From NCBI GenBank assembly GCA_022695795.1, contig MU404161.1:1-64000 (forward strand): a DNA stretch of 64,000 nt, read 5' to 3'. Of the stretch, positions 50,291 to 61,779 are shown piece after piece. The notes under the pieces are model-generated. The model ran no database searches and was not told where the DNA came from. It worked only from the letters and a program-made list of their open reading frames with translations. Within the stretch, counting starts at the first letter, position 1. Every line of letters starts with the position of its first letter. Origin of the DNA: Biscogniauxia marginata. Its lineage: Eukaryota > Ascomycota > Sordariomycetes > Xylariales > Xylariaceae. Position numbers and translations under genes: made by a program.

Positions 50291-51448
50291 CTTCCTGTTT
50301 GCGTGGTTTTATAGGAACTTATTTCTTTTGCCTTGAGAGCTTCACAAGAGGAACGAACAACTAAGAGGTAGCTTATTTACTAGCTATGACTTAATAAAGC
50401 TTTAAATAGGTATTAAATAAATTATTATAACCTAGATATTTATAAAAAACTAAGTAAGATTCATTTTATTTTATATTTACTTGGCGGTGATTTATTAAGC
50501 TTTTTTATATGCGACACGTAATACGCTACATATAAGATGATATAATGACACATATAAAAGAAAACTGTTTATACTTATCAAAGACTAATTGAGCCCTATG
50601 TGCGGGCACCTGACCCCATGAATTCATTTGCAGTCGATGCGTGGAATCTATTTTGCGGGTTGGCCTTACACATAGGAAGCTGTCGATTAGCTTTGTGAAA
50701 CTGTGAGATGATAATCGGGTAGAGAAACGTTTAGTAGTATTGTATCGCAACAAGTGTTTCGGCGTCTTGCGAAGTATCGTCTCTACTAATTGATTATAGG
50801 TAAAGACCACGATGATCGTTCAGCAGTGACATCGCTTTGGTGGCACGGGACCGAACAATACTGTTCGGTATTTCTTATCTTAGCAGAGCTGAAAGCTGGG
50901 ACAGGGCTGTGTGCCTGGGGATCCTCAAGGACGCGGCGGACCTTTTTAATGAGACTATGATCAACTTGTAGACCTGCCTAAACAGCGAGCCTTAGGATGC
51001 TATGTTGCCGTTAATTTGTCATCGATGTGATCATACGGTTCTAGTTAATAGTTCTCGTTGTCGTACAACCCCGTGCGAATTGCTGTGTTCTTCCCTCCTA
51101 CTATAGATTATACTAACCACCAACGGCACCTCCCAAAGTTATAAAGTATCTAAACTATGGAACCGTTAATCAGCAAGGGCGGCACAGCAGGGGATGCCAA
51201 GTGCTTTTTATAAAAATAGCGAATGAAATAAGGACTATGTAACTTATATACGGAGTAGCCTAATCATAGCTGTAATAATTTGAATCCTTCTGGTGGGTAT
51301 TTTGCGTAAGGTTCCGCGATCGTCTCGATGAAATGTCCCAGGGAGGCTCTCATAAAGGTTGCTTACCAGGGCGCCGCAGGCCATTCACTTTGTCTGATCT
51401 CCTCTGAAGTTTACGCATCTATGTAGACCAACATCCTCTTTCGGCACT
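50291..51448. other. AT-rich scar beside the tRNA, then MFS promoter region
   Basis: From about 50370 to 50540 the DNA is strongly AT-rich (TTAAATAGGTATTAAATAAA style), like a RIP-mutated insertion next to the tRNA gene. The remaining 0.9 kb has ordinary composition, with no supported frame, and leads to the MFS start. Confidence 0.5.
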
Positions 51449-53818
51449 ATGACTAGCTGGCTCGCTCCAGCCAGCCCGGCCAGTCCGAACCATTTTGGTA
51501 TCCCGGAGTTTGGACCCCCCTCGGGAGGTTCTCAACGAGAACTCGTTGGAAATGCCGCTCCGTTTGATTGGGGCCAGGGTGCTGCCGCCGCGGAATATGT
51601 GGTCGATGGCGGCGCGGAGACGACGGCGACGGCGGGGGCGGGGGAAGACTGGAAACCGACTCGGAGCTTCTACCTCGCCTTCATGCCCTTGTGTATCCTC
51701 GTCCTCGCCATGTCTATGGACGGAACGAGTATCTCAGTGGCCCTACCCACGATAAGTACGAGCTTGGGCGGGACGGCGTTGGAGGCTTTCTGGTCCGGGA
51801 CCAGCTATCTGCTCGCGTCGGCGGTCCTTCAACCCTCGGTAGCATCTATGAGCAGTATCCTCGGCCGGAAATATGTAAGTTGGAAACCGAGAAAGGATCG
51901 AACACCTATATCCAAAAAATGAGCACCGAAGAACCGCTACCGGGGGTGGTTTCCTTACTTGAAGGGGCCTCTCTTTTCGCTGGAGAATTGCGAAGCAAAT
52001 CTAAATGACCGCTACATCAGGACGGAACACGTTCGCTAACGTGTTGCCGACTAGATGATCTACTTTAGCAGCGCATTATTTGCTGGCGGCTCCCTGATCG
52101 GAGCGCTTGCGCGCAATTTCAGCATCTTGCTCGTTGGCCGCACGTTGCAGGGTATAGGAGGAGGAAACATCATGGCCCTAACCGAGGTAAATTCGAACCA
52201 GCCCTCAACCTCGAGCGAAAAGAAAAGATGGAAAAAAGAAAGAGGAAAAGGAGCGAGAACTAAAATTATATAATCCGCCATAGATCGTTATCACGGATCT
52301 CGTACCCCTGGCCCACCGTGGCACCTGGTTCAGCGTCCTCTCGATGATGACGTCCATCGGCACAGTCACGGGCCCGCTGATCGGGGCCGGCTTCGCGCAG
52401 AACGTCGACTGGCGCTGGATCTTCTGGATCAACCTGCCGATCATCGGCCTCGCCCTCGTCTTCGTCGTCCTCTTCCTACATCAGATGCGCATCCCCGGCA
52501 ACACGGTCAGCAAGCTCATGCAGTTCGACTGGACCGGGTCGCTGATCTTCACGGTCGGGTCGACGACCTTCTTGTTCGGCCTCACGACAGGCGGAGTAAG
52601 TCATTAGCTAGCACGTGGATATGTATATATATATGTATGTGGGAAGGCGACGAGCATTGCTGACGTCCTGGTATCGCAGATTATGTATGAGTGGTCCTCC
52701 TGGAGAATCCTGCTCCCCCTTATCATCGGGCCCTTGGTCATTGTCGGGTTCGTATTCTGGGAGTTGAAATTTGCCAACGAGCCTATCATTGATCGTGGCA
52801 TCTTCAATAACTGGACGTTGATAAGCACTTACATCCAGACGGCCTTCCACGGCGTCATTGTCTGGGCATTGCTGTATTTTATTGGTATGCTAAAGAGATT
52901 CATATGATATGATGGACCCCCCCTTTTTGGCTAAGTAAAACTACCTTCAGTATTATATTTTCAGGCCGTCAAGATGTACTCTATCGTTATATCGGCCCTC
53001 GGCGCCATGACCGGAACTCTGACTGTCGCACCCAGCGCCGTCGTAGTCGGTATGGTTGCAGGAAGGATACAGAGGTATCGCTGGGCTGTTTGGGGCGGCT
53101 GGGCCCTCGCCACGCTGGGAGGCGTCCTCCTTTATTTCCTAAACCCCGACACCAGCATCCCGGGCTGGATCTTCCTGAATATACCCATCGGCATCGGCAC
53201 GGGGATGCTGTTCCCGGCCATCTCCCTCGCGACACAAGCCGCATCCGAGTAAGTATTTCCCCATCAACTTACCAGATCGCAATATATCTCGCGTGTTTGT
53301 TTCCTCGTGCTGATATGCCTATATATAGACCCGCGCTCAACGGCCAGGCAGCCGCGTTCCTCTCCTTCGTGCGGACCTTCGGGCAGGCGGCCGGCGTCGC
53401 CATCTCGGGCGTCATCTTCCAGAACGCGTTCAAGGCGCGGCTGCTGGCGCTGCCGGCGCTCGCGGGCCGGGCGGACGCGTACTCGCGCGACGCGACCATC
53501 GTGGTGGGCATCATCGCGGCGATGCCGGACGGCGCCGAGCGCGCGCAGCTCGTGCGGGCGTTCGCCGACGGCCTGCGCGCCGTCTGGCTCTCGCTCGTCG
53601 GCTTCGCCGCCGCGAGCCTGCTGCTCAGCGCCTCCGTCCGCGGCTACTCGCTGCAGCAGGAGCACGTCACCAAGCAGGGGCTGCGCCCCGACATGCGCCA
53701 GCGCCGGTCCGTGAGCGCGGGCGAGGAGCTCGCCTGCGTGCCGCCCGCGGTGCTGAGGCCGCCGGCGTCGAGCCGGAGCGATGTCGATGTCGAGTTTACG
53801 CCTATGGGGAGGTACTGA
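51449..53818 (+). CDS. MFS transporter, 14-TM drug:H+ antiporter type (620 aa)
   Basis: Six exons: 51449-51874, 52055-52186, 52284-52595, 52680-52884, 52951-53248 and 53329-53818; all phases close. After a 70-residue cytosolic head come many TM helices: FYLAFMPLCILVLAMSMDG (TM1), the antiporter motif C region GTVTGPLIGAGF, then WRWIFWINLPIIGLALVF, YIQTAFHGVIVWALLYFI joined to VLYFQAV, and SIVISALGAMTGTLTVAPSA. The order and WRWIFWINLP fit the DHA2/14-TMS multidrug or toxin exporters of the plasma membrane. No biosynthetic gene lies within the gene-poor kilobases on either side, so a toxin-efflux role is not supported by context. The last exon (53329-53818) is far richer in GC than the earlier exons. 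Confidence 0.9.
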
Positions 53819-54861
53819 AGCATGGGCTGGGACTGGGACTGGGTCGGAACGGAGTTTGTATGTATACCTATATCATGAATATTTCATGTCTTTGCTCGCT
53901 TATCTATTTAGTGAGCTTGTAATAGTAAAAGAGAAAGATAACTTGGGCTATGTGATATCGATCTATAGGCTTGATATGGTAAACATATGCCTACCCTGTG
54001 GTTTTGGAAAAGGGGCGCGATGATGATGCTGCATATGCAAGTGTTTCCACTACGGGCTGGTATTAAACAGAGATCGACGGCGCCTCCGGGCTATTGAACT
54101 ACTTCCAGTAAAACTACTTAAGACACCCGTGTAAAGGACTACGATTTCTTTGGACGCAGGGGTGTGTAAGTTTAGAGGTAGAAGGGCGTAAAGGACATTA
54201 ACTAGAGGTTTTCAAATTTAAATTATCTTGAAAGAAGTCGTTCTCAAGACAAACCAAGAGTTGCATAAGCTAATTAAATACTAGGCATAACTAGGTAGAT
54301 GGCCTATTTAGTTGTGTTTAATGCAGCCCATCGTTCATTGTAGGTCAATCGTATTGTGCAGAAAGTCGGTGAGAAGATGTGTAAACAAGGAGACATATGC
54401 AAGTGAGTCATGCAAGTCTTTTATTCCCTCTTTGTGCAGGAGAAGACAGGAGGATCTCCCGAGAACCAATAATTGGCCCGTCGCGGTCAAGCACGCGGTG
54501 AGTGGACGGTGAATGCACGGTGAAGTGGGTAAATTGAAAGATGCAATTGGTTATGTCATGTCTTGTTGGTGGGCCAACAGGCGGGGGCCGATGGATCACG
54601 CAGCGAAGGAGCTATGACCAGGCCAGAAACATAAACAAGAAATGGGAAGGCACGCAGAAAAGCCTTTATCCGCTTTCGTCCTACTTTTTTTTCTTCCCGA
54701 TCGCAACCTTGACCCTGTCAACGTCAACAGCAATCCTCTACCTAAACAACCTCAACACCCCGACCAGTATTGCTTTACTTCACCACAGCAACTTGTCAAG
54801 CAGGTAGAGACTTCTTCTTTTCTTTTCTTTCCCCATTCTCCATTTCGGAACCCGCTCCACG
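53819..54861. promoter_or_regulatory. intergenic, promoter of the BRCT gene
   Basis: About 1 kb. The left half is the MFS 3' flank with AT-rich patches (about 54200-54310). The right end has CTTTTCTTTTCTTTCC just before the BRCT start, a pyrimidine-rich 5' leader. No other gene is seen. Confidence 0.45.
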
Positions 54862-57800
54862 ATGGAAGCTGCGAGCCCCCCGAAGCGCATGACGCGTGCG
54901 AGAGCAGCCGCGAAGGGTGCAACCTCGGGCGCAACCAAGTCCGCCACCAAGGCCGCCACCTCCAGAGCAACGGGAGCAACCGCATCCACGGCCGCAAAGG
55001 CCACAGCTGCTCGCACATCAGCCAAGCGCAAGACCCGGGAAGACGAGACCGAAGAAGACGTACAACGACTGAGAGAAGAGGTCGAGATCAACGCCATGGA
55101 CAAGCCTGCATCGAGAGGGCGGGGGAAGGCCAAGAAGATAGCCGATTCCAAGCCTGAACAGGAGCCCGAACCCCAAGCTGACGATGCATCGACAACAAAT
55201 ACTACCGCTACCACTACAGCTAGAGCTACGCGTGGCCGGAAGAAGACTACTACCACCACCACTACTACCAGTGCGGCCGCTGCGAAGCCAGAACCCGCAA
55301 AGACCACACGCACACGGACCCGGAAGACAGCCACACCAAATGGTAATGCAGACGCGCCAGCCGAGCCGCCCAAGAAGGCCACTCGTGGCCGTCCTGCCAA
55401 GGCCGCACCCGGCATCATCACTACCACCGTTTCCACCGAACCTACACCGGGCCTGAAGTCTGCTGTCTCTAGGCCGGCGGGCAGGATTCCCAGCGTCATT
55501 AAGAAGACGGTGACATTCCAGGAGCCCGAGAAGGAGAACATGGTCCCTACCACCGCTACCAACGCGAAGGCAAAGACCAAGACCGCAGAGACCGCTGCCA
55601 CTGGCATGCGAGCTAAGCCGGTTCGTAAGCCTGCTACTGGCGGCAGAACAACCCGCGCGAGCGCAAGAGCCGCAAGCCCCGAGGAGAAGAAGGAGAAGAA
55701 GGAGAAATCCCCGCTCAGCCCTAAGAAGGATGGACAGAACCGCCCGCTCTCCAGAGATGCCAGCTCGGACGATGAACTCGCTACTTACGAGAAGACTCCC
55801 CTCCGGCGCTTGATGAAGAGCCCGGTCAAGCCGCCTGCAACCACCCGAAGACATGATCTTCTTCCGCCCCCCAAGAAGGATGACGAGCTCCCCCAGGAGA
55901 CATCTGAGCCAAGTGGAACGTCCGTACTGGGCAGCCCGGCTCGCAGACCTCCTCCCTCTCCTTGGAAGGACTCGATGAAATCACCTCCCAAGAAAATAGA
56001 TGCAGTTCCTGCCTTCATTTTCTCATCGAAGGAGAACGATAACCTGTTGGCAAACACCCCATTCAAGCCGTCCATACTCCAGTCTCCCGCCAAGCGACCT
56101 CAACTTCCCATTGCCGCATTCCAGCTGCCTACCCAGGAGTCCAATATTCACCGCTCGCCCGTCAAGATGTCGCTACTGCAATCCCCAGCAAAGCGACCAA
56201 TGACACCGTTCAAGGTTCTCGGTTCTCCCCCTCGCTCTACCAAGGCCGAGCCTGAATCTGAGTTCGAGCAGCTCTTTGGCTCTAAGCGTTCACCTGAACG
56301 GAGCGTGCCCGTTGAAGAGGCGCCGTCTGAGAGTGCTGCTGCGCAGATAAATGAGCAGGTCGAGCAAGAGCAAGCTACGGACGCTGATCACGAGGAGGAA
56401 GAGGAGGAGGAGCAGCAGCAGGAGGAGCATGGTCAAGAGATGCAGCCAGAGCAGCAACAGGTGCAGCAGCAGGTTGCAGCAGAGTCCCCCGCTCAACTTG
56501 AGTTTCCTGGTCGCCTATCCGCTGTTTTGCCACGACATGCCGACCCTGCGCTGAAAGAGAACTCACCTCCGGTTCAGACTTCGCCTGCTGAAAAAGAGAA
56601 CCCTACTGTCACTGAAGTGACTGAGAAGCAAAACGACATGGCCGACATGGCTGAGAAGCCTGATGGCGAGCCTATGGACATTGACGAGATGGAGACCAAG
56701 GAGCAAGATGTTGTTGATGAAACTAATACTACAACTCCTCCTCAATCCCCGCCGGGCCCTGTCACGAACCCTGCCTTTGAGCTCCGAGAGAAGGATCTCG
56801 ATGACCAATACATGTCTGAATCCGAAGACGAGCTTGCATTGAGTGCCAAAATAGCCTCTAAATACCAAGATGACACAACTTTGAGTGCCATCCCGGCTAC
56901 TCCAACTCCGGGTACGCTCAGAAACCCCCGAGCTAGTTTGCCGTCCAGCGCGCTGAAGGCAGCAAACCGTGCTATCAGATCTGTATCAAGAAGTACAAAG
57001 CTTGGCTTTACACCTTTGGCTGTGCAATTCGGTGAATGGAAGGCCTCAAGCCCTTTGAAGTCGTCCAAGATGGGACAGGCTCCTTCGCCGTCAGAATCCA
57101 CTGACGATAGCCTTTCACTGATTGAGGATAAGGAGTTCCCAGCCGAGGGTTCTTCGCCGTTGAAGGGGTTCTTCGATGATGAAATGAGGATCCGTGCTGA
57201 GATGGAAACCCAAGCTGCCATTGAGGCGGCGCTTGAGGCAGACATTGCTGCCAAATATGATGATCCCGAATTTGACGATATTGATATTACCAACGAAGAT
57301 GTCAAGCTGGCTGCTGAAGCTAACGAGATGTCGCTTATGGATACTGATCAGATTGAGGAGATGGTGGACGCCCGAGCTCATGACGACTCAATCTCAGATG
57401 CTAGTCAAGAGTATGGCGATGAGAATGCTGTTCCCATTGACCCAGTCCTATTGGACACAAGACGAGGTGGTAGAAGTCTCAGTCTGGCTCCCCAGACACC
57501 AATGCGACCTTCTGCCCCGAAGACTTTCCACACCGTCTCCAAGGTTCCCTTGAAGCCAGCAGATGACTCCACCCCGCGAAGCGTCAAGAAACGAAGTGCT
57601 AGCGCCTCTAAGCCTTTAATTAGACGTCCTAGCGGTCTCTCTAGGAACGCGACCGTTATCTCCTATTCCCCCACTAAGGACTCATCTAAGATGGATATTG
57701 TCGATGATGAAGACGAGTCCGAACGCGCACCGGTAACTCCCGCGAAGTCAGATATCTGGACCTCCATGGGAACGCCGGCTCGCACTCCTCGCCGGGATCT

Positions 57801-58708
57801 TAACCCGAACCTGCTACGCGGCGCGGTTGTTTTCGTTGATGTCCATACCAGTGAAGGCTCAGATGCTAGCACCATCTTTGTCGATCTCCTCACTCAGATG
57901 GGTGCTCGTTGTGTAAAGAGCTGGCCTTGGAACCCCACAAACTCTCCCAACGGCGAGTCGTCAGCCTCTAAGATTGGTATCACTCATGTTGTCTATAAGG
58001 ATGGGGGCAAGAGAACTTTGGAGAAGGTCAGAGAAAGTGGTGGCGTTGTGCAATGTGTCGGTGTCACCTGGGTCTTAGAGTAAGTCAAGCCTTGCGAAGT
58101 TGCTATAAAAATGTACTAACGAAGATTAAAGGTGTGAGCGAGTAAACAAATGGGTAGAGGAAGCTCCTTACTACACTGATACCTCCCTTATACCCCGTGG
58201 GGGGCGCAACCGCCGCAAGAGTATGGAACCCAAAGCTCTGGCCAACGTGAATGGCACTCTCGTCACTCCCATGAAACCTAATGCGGCGCCCATGCGTGAC
58301 TGTCAAACGGTGCCCAACCACATGAATCGCAGAGATAGCACGGCCTGGATTCGCAGTCCGTCGGACCACGATGAGGACGAGGATGCACCGGGTGACCAGG
58401 AATGGTGCAACGACAGCATCCTAACCCCGGTGCCTAAGACTCCAGCGCCCGAGACTGTTGCGAAATTTGCAATGGATATAACTCCTGGAGGTCTCGACGA
58501 GGACAATGCTTCGGAATACTCGCCTGAGAAGGAAGAGCTCCTCATGCGGACTTGCCCGCCCAAGAAGGCCACTTTTTCCGGGCTTGGCCAGGGCCTGCTG
58601 CGCGAGGAGAAGGACCAGAGCGTCATGATGCGGCTGATGGCTGCTCGACGCAAAAGCTTGCAGTTTGCGCCCAAGATCGCTAGTCCGCTATCCAAGGCGT
58701 GGAACTAG
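54862..58708 (+). CDS. BRCT-domain nuclear protein, microcephalin-like, KEN-box rich (1264 aa)
   Basis: Two exons, 54862-58079 and 58132-58708, with a 52-nt intron (GTAAGT, TACTAAC, AAAG) inside the BRCT domain. The first 700 residues are low-complexity and basic: Ala/Thr/Lys-rich repeats, then Ser/Pro segments with recurring SPAKRP and LQSPAKRP words, then a Glu/Gln tract (about 510-540). KEN motifs start at about residues 224, 390, 565 and 578. Many SP and TP sites resemble CDK sites. A single BRCT domain lies at about 985-1090 (LRGAVVFVDVHTSEGSDAST; ITHVVYKDGGKRTLEKV; CVGVTWVLE/CERVNKWVEEAPYY). BRCT domains bind phosphopeptides in DNA-damage and cell-cycle control. The domain sequence most resembles microcephalin (MCPH1). 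The C-terminus is another SP/TP-rich tail. The motifs suggest a cell-cycle-regulated chromosomal protein targeted by the APC/C, which is inference. Confidence 0.82.
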
Positions 58709-59643
58709 ATTTGTTGGGGCAACATTTTGCATTTTGCATTCTGGCGTTTACTGAATACCCTGGAAATGGGATATGCTTTGTCTTTCGAGGGAATTGCCAA
58801 TCTCTCAGGCCATCGCTCGTTAGATGAAAATTATTAGAGCCTCTGCACCGGTTGGGGGATGGATGAATCCAATGACTGGGGGTTAAGGCATATTTGTTAG
58901 AACAAGGGGGCTGCATGTCGGCGTTGCGGACCGATCGGTCATAACAGGTTGTTTAACCCACTTGTGTATGGAAATTGTCTGAGTAAACTACATACATACA
59001 ATACATTGTGAATGATAACATGCATTTGTTGACTTGGCATGATTGTCCTCTGGAGTATGCGGTGATACATGTGTGTATGTGTGTCAAAGTAAGGGAGGCA
59101 TTTGATATCCTGAGATTGACTATAAGTGATTTGGGCCGCGAGTCAAACTTGTTTACCTGTAGACTGGGGGGTATCCAATTCTCCCCACGCCAACTACGAT
59201 GAGCTTGTTAACAATCACGACCTGGAGATGTTTTATCACATGTGCATTTTTTATTGATTTATTCTTAAAGGACATAGACCGTTCTTTCTTTTCGTCTGCT
59301 TTATGTACTAGCGCCACTTTTAACTTGTCTACCTTGGTAGTTAGAGTATAGGTAGGTATTTAACAACAAACAGAAAACTTACGTAATGTTTACAGGAATC
59401 CATATCTTATAAGAGTTATATTCTTAACGCAAATGGCTTGGATAGTACTTTTACATGGTGCATAGGTATATACAATATAATACGGGTCTGGGTCGTGGGG
59501 GTATGTGTCATGTCTGTATGTAACGAGAGGGTGTTTGGTTTATTGGAGTTGAGTTGAGTTGAGCTACGGGAGGTGAGGATGGAGGCTCTGTGTGTCCTTT
59601 GTGGGGAGTTGGTTTATGTTGTCTCTGGAAGATATATTTGAGT

Positions 59644-59678
<35 letters not shown>

Positions 59679-60408
59679 CTGTAGGTAAATTTTCCCCCCC
59701 CCTTCAGCATTATCTAGTGTTATAAGACGGGATGTTGGTATCTTGTGAATTACATAATATTGCGGCTCTGCTCTATTAACGTTAGGTAGTCTCTGGATTG
59801 CGGACGTATCCCACCCCCTTCTTTCTTTTTTCCTTCTTTCCTTCTTTTCTTTTACACTCGGACATCACTGCGCCGGAGCCGAAATGTCTTAGCTCCGCAT
59901 ACATGCCCGTCTTCTACTACGGGCTGCACGAAGCCGCGATCCATACATATGTGTTGACTTATGATGCGGGTTTTTATGCTAGGTTAGAGGTATGACGGAG
60001 AGCGAGGCGCTGAGGATCCGTCGAATAAAACATGCTCGGGTTTGATTTACCTAAGCGTTGATTAAACGCAATGTTGATTATCAAACAGGAGGCCCCTCTG
60101 TCTTAACGGGATAGTTGTAAAAATTTCTGAAGAATCTCTTTTCTCTCTCTTAACTTTCTAGTACCCGGGAGATGGGTAGAGATAGGTATCCTATGTACCA
60201 TATAGTATAAGTAAAGGTAGGTGAGTTGGTTGGTTGTATAGGGCTGGTCCCGCTTTCCTTGTGTAAGTCGAGTCGGGATGCTTATCTAATCGATAGTGTC
60301 CTGTGGGAGTGTCTTTTTTAGGTTAAGTTGCTTGGCCCCCCCCCCCCCCCCTCTCAGGTTTCATTCCTGTTGGATTCCTCTTTCACCCTTCATCTCTCTT
60401 CGTTTCTC
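58709..60408. other. intergenic region with microsatellites
   Basis: No supported gene. It contains (GA)n at 59647-59676, poly-C runs (59694-59702, 60338-60351) and the GAGTTGAGTTGAGTTGAG repeat near 59545. The first part is the BRCT gene 3' flank; the last is the 3' flank of the small gene on the minus strand. Confidence 0.5.
59647..59676. repeat. (GA)n microsatellite
   Basis: About fifteen GA dinucleotides in intergenic DNA. Confidence 0.95.
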
Positions 60409-60581
60409 CTAACCTAATCGTGATGCCAAAATACTTAGCGCTTCTCCCACCGGCGTCATTGCCGATAATAGGTATGCCGTCTGGATGCCAAATCCGTTCT
60501 CGATGTATCCGCCTAGAGAGGTATGCACCAAGTTTTGTCCACGGCGCTTGACGATGCACTCGCTGGATTCGATAAGATTGA
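60409..60581 (-). CDS. 3' exon of a small conserved-looking protein, 5' part unresolved
   Basis: This minus-strand frame encodes about 56 residues and stops at 60409. It starts NLIESSECIVKRRGQNLVHT and contains SLGGYIENGFGIQTAYLLSA and MTPVGEALSILASRLG. The composition is clearly protein-like, with a Gly-rich turn and a hydrophobic helix. The same DNA read in the longest open frame gives an unconvincing peptide. A stop codon lies just upstream in this frame, so the exon must begin after an AG, most simply at 60582/60581 (phase 1). I could not find a donor exon with the right phase among several ATGs up to about 60900. I do not recognise the family. No signal peptide is visible in this part. 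Confidence 0.5.
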
Positions 60582-61779
60582 CTTACTTTCCATGATTGCC
60601 CTCTGAAACACGAGCCAAGATGGCTTGGAATCTTGGGACCGAGTGGACAAGAGAGAAAGGAGCGAAAGTCCACACAACGCTCGCCGTTGCGCGTCCCGCC
60701 TATTTATTGCTTACCAAGATGCCATCTCGATTATCTCGAGAATGCCAATGTTTTCACGGCGATCGTGGTGTTTTGCGCGTGAGGGGGGGATCTACGTTGA
60801 TGTGCCTCTCGATTCATGCTCGCGGTACAGATTTCCCATCTAGTGTACACATCCCGTCATCTTGACGGCCCTGCAGGGGATTGATATGCAAACGATACCG
60901 CTTGTGAAAGAGCGCCGCATCACGTCGCCTACAAGGCGACCTTGTCTATGAGCTTAAATTTCACTTGTTATTCCCATCAGATCATGGTGGATTGATTCGC
61001 TTTGGGGCCCCCCTCAAACATGGCCTGTCAGGGTCTTGTCTCAAGCCTGGTTTGCCCTGGTTTGCCCTGGTTTGCCCTGGTCAACGCCGAGTCTGGACCC
61101 CTGGCCCATCTGCCAGTTCCCGCCGTGTACCGTGTTTGAGCCGCAACAGAACCCATGCTCTCGTGCAGGACATGCAGTCGAAATCTCCTAATTCATTAAA
61201 AATCCAAACCCTTGGCCCTGGCCGTCGTGAGCCTCAACCTCCATCGGACTGCATCAAGCACGAGGGTGGCCTGTGTGGTACCATCTATCGGAGCTAGGAC
61301 CCCGGTCGAAACGATCACTCGGGGCTTCGGGCTCTTCGAAGCTCTCTGTCTAGGTATAGTCCCATGTCTTTTCAGTGAACAAGTTTCATTCATGTCTCCT
61401 CCTCCTCGCCATTTTTCTTCCTTACGCGTCCAGTCCCCCGTATGGGTCGATGTTTCTTTCTCTCGATGGCTTCCTGCTCCTATTATGTATCTTATTCTAT
61501 GTGATGCTTGACTCGAGATCGTCGCTCCTTTCGATTCTTTCAAGCGCTTGACCGCCCGAAGTTCTCCGGACTCGATCCGCAATGCTCTCATTCTCGTCAT
61601 AGTAATTGGCAGTACCTACGGCCTCAAGCCTTCTTTACATTCGCTGCTTTCGGGTTGATCCCTCTTGAACTAAGACGGCTGGTCTGTTTTCGCCAAAATT
61701 TATCTATATCAACCTAGGTGTCGTAAAACCATAATATACACACCGCGAGGGAGAGATCACTCATAATTCCCGTCCCAGG
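60582..61779. other. region upstream of the small exon and of the surface-protein gene
   Basis: Probably contains the missing 5' exon(s) of the minus-strand gene (60.6-60.9 kb) and the promoter of the secreted protein. A 10-nt tandem (TTTGCCCTGG, three exact copies) lies at 61051-61080. Short plus-strand frames between 61.0 and 61.7 kb have no family signature. Confidence 0.45.
61051..61080. repeat. 10-nt tandem repeat, TTTGCCCTGG x3
   Basis: Three exact adjacent copies, with a partial copy (CCTGG) just before. Confidence 0.95.

Noticed and set aside
51449..53818. MFS transporter as part of a secondary-metabolite cluster
   Set aside because: No PKS, NRPS, terpene synthase, P450 or tailoring enzyme is seen in the window. 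The nearest coding genes are a regulator about 4.9 kb away and a BRCT protein.
54780..55854. Long minus-strand frames (275 and 278 codons)
   Set aside because: Antisense to the low-complexity Ala/Thr/Lys part of the BRCT gene. They are products of repeat composition.
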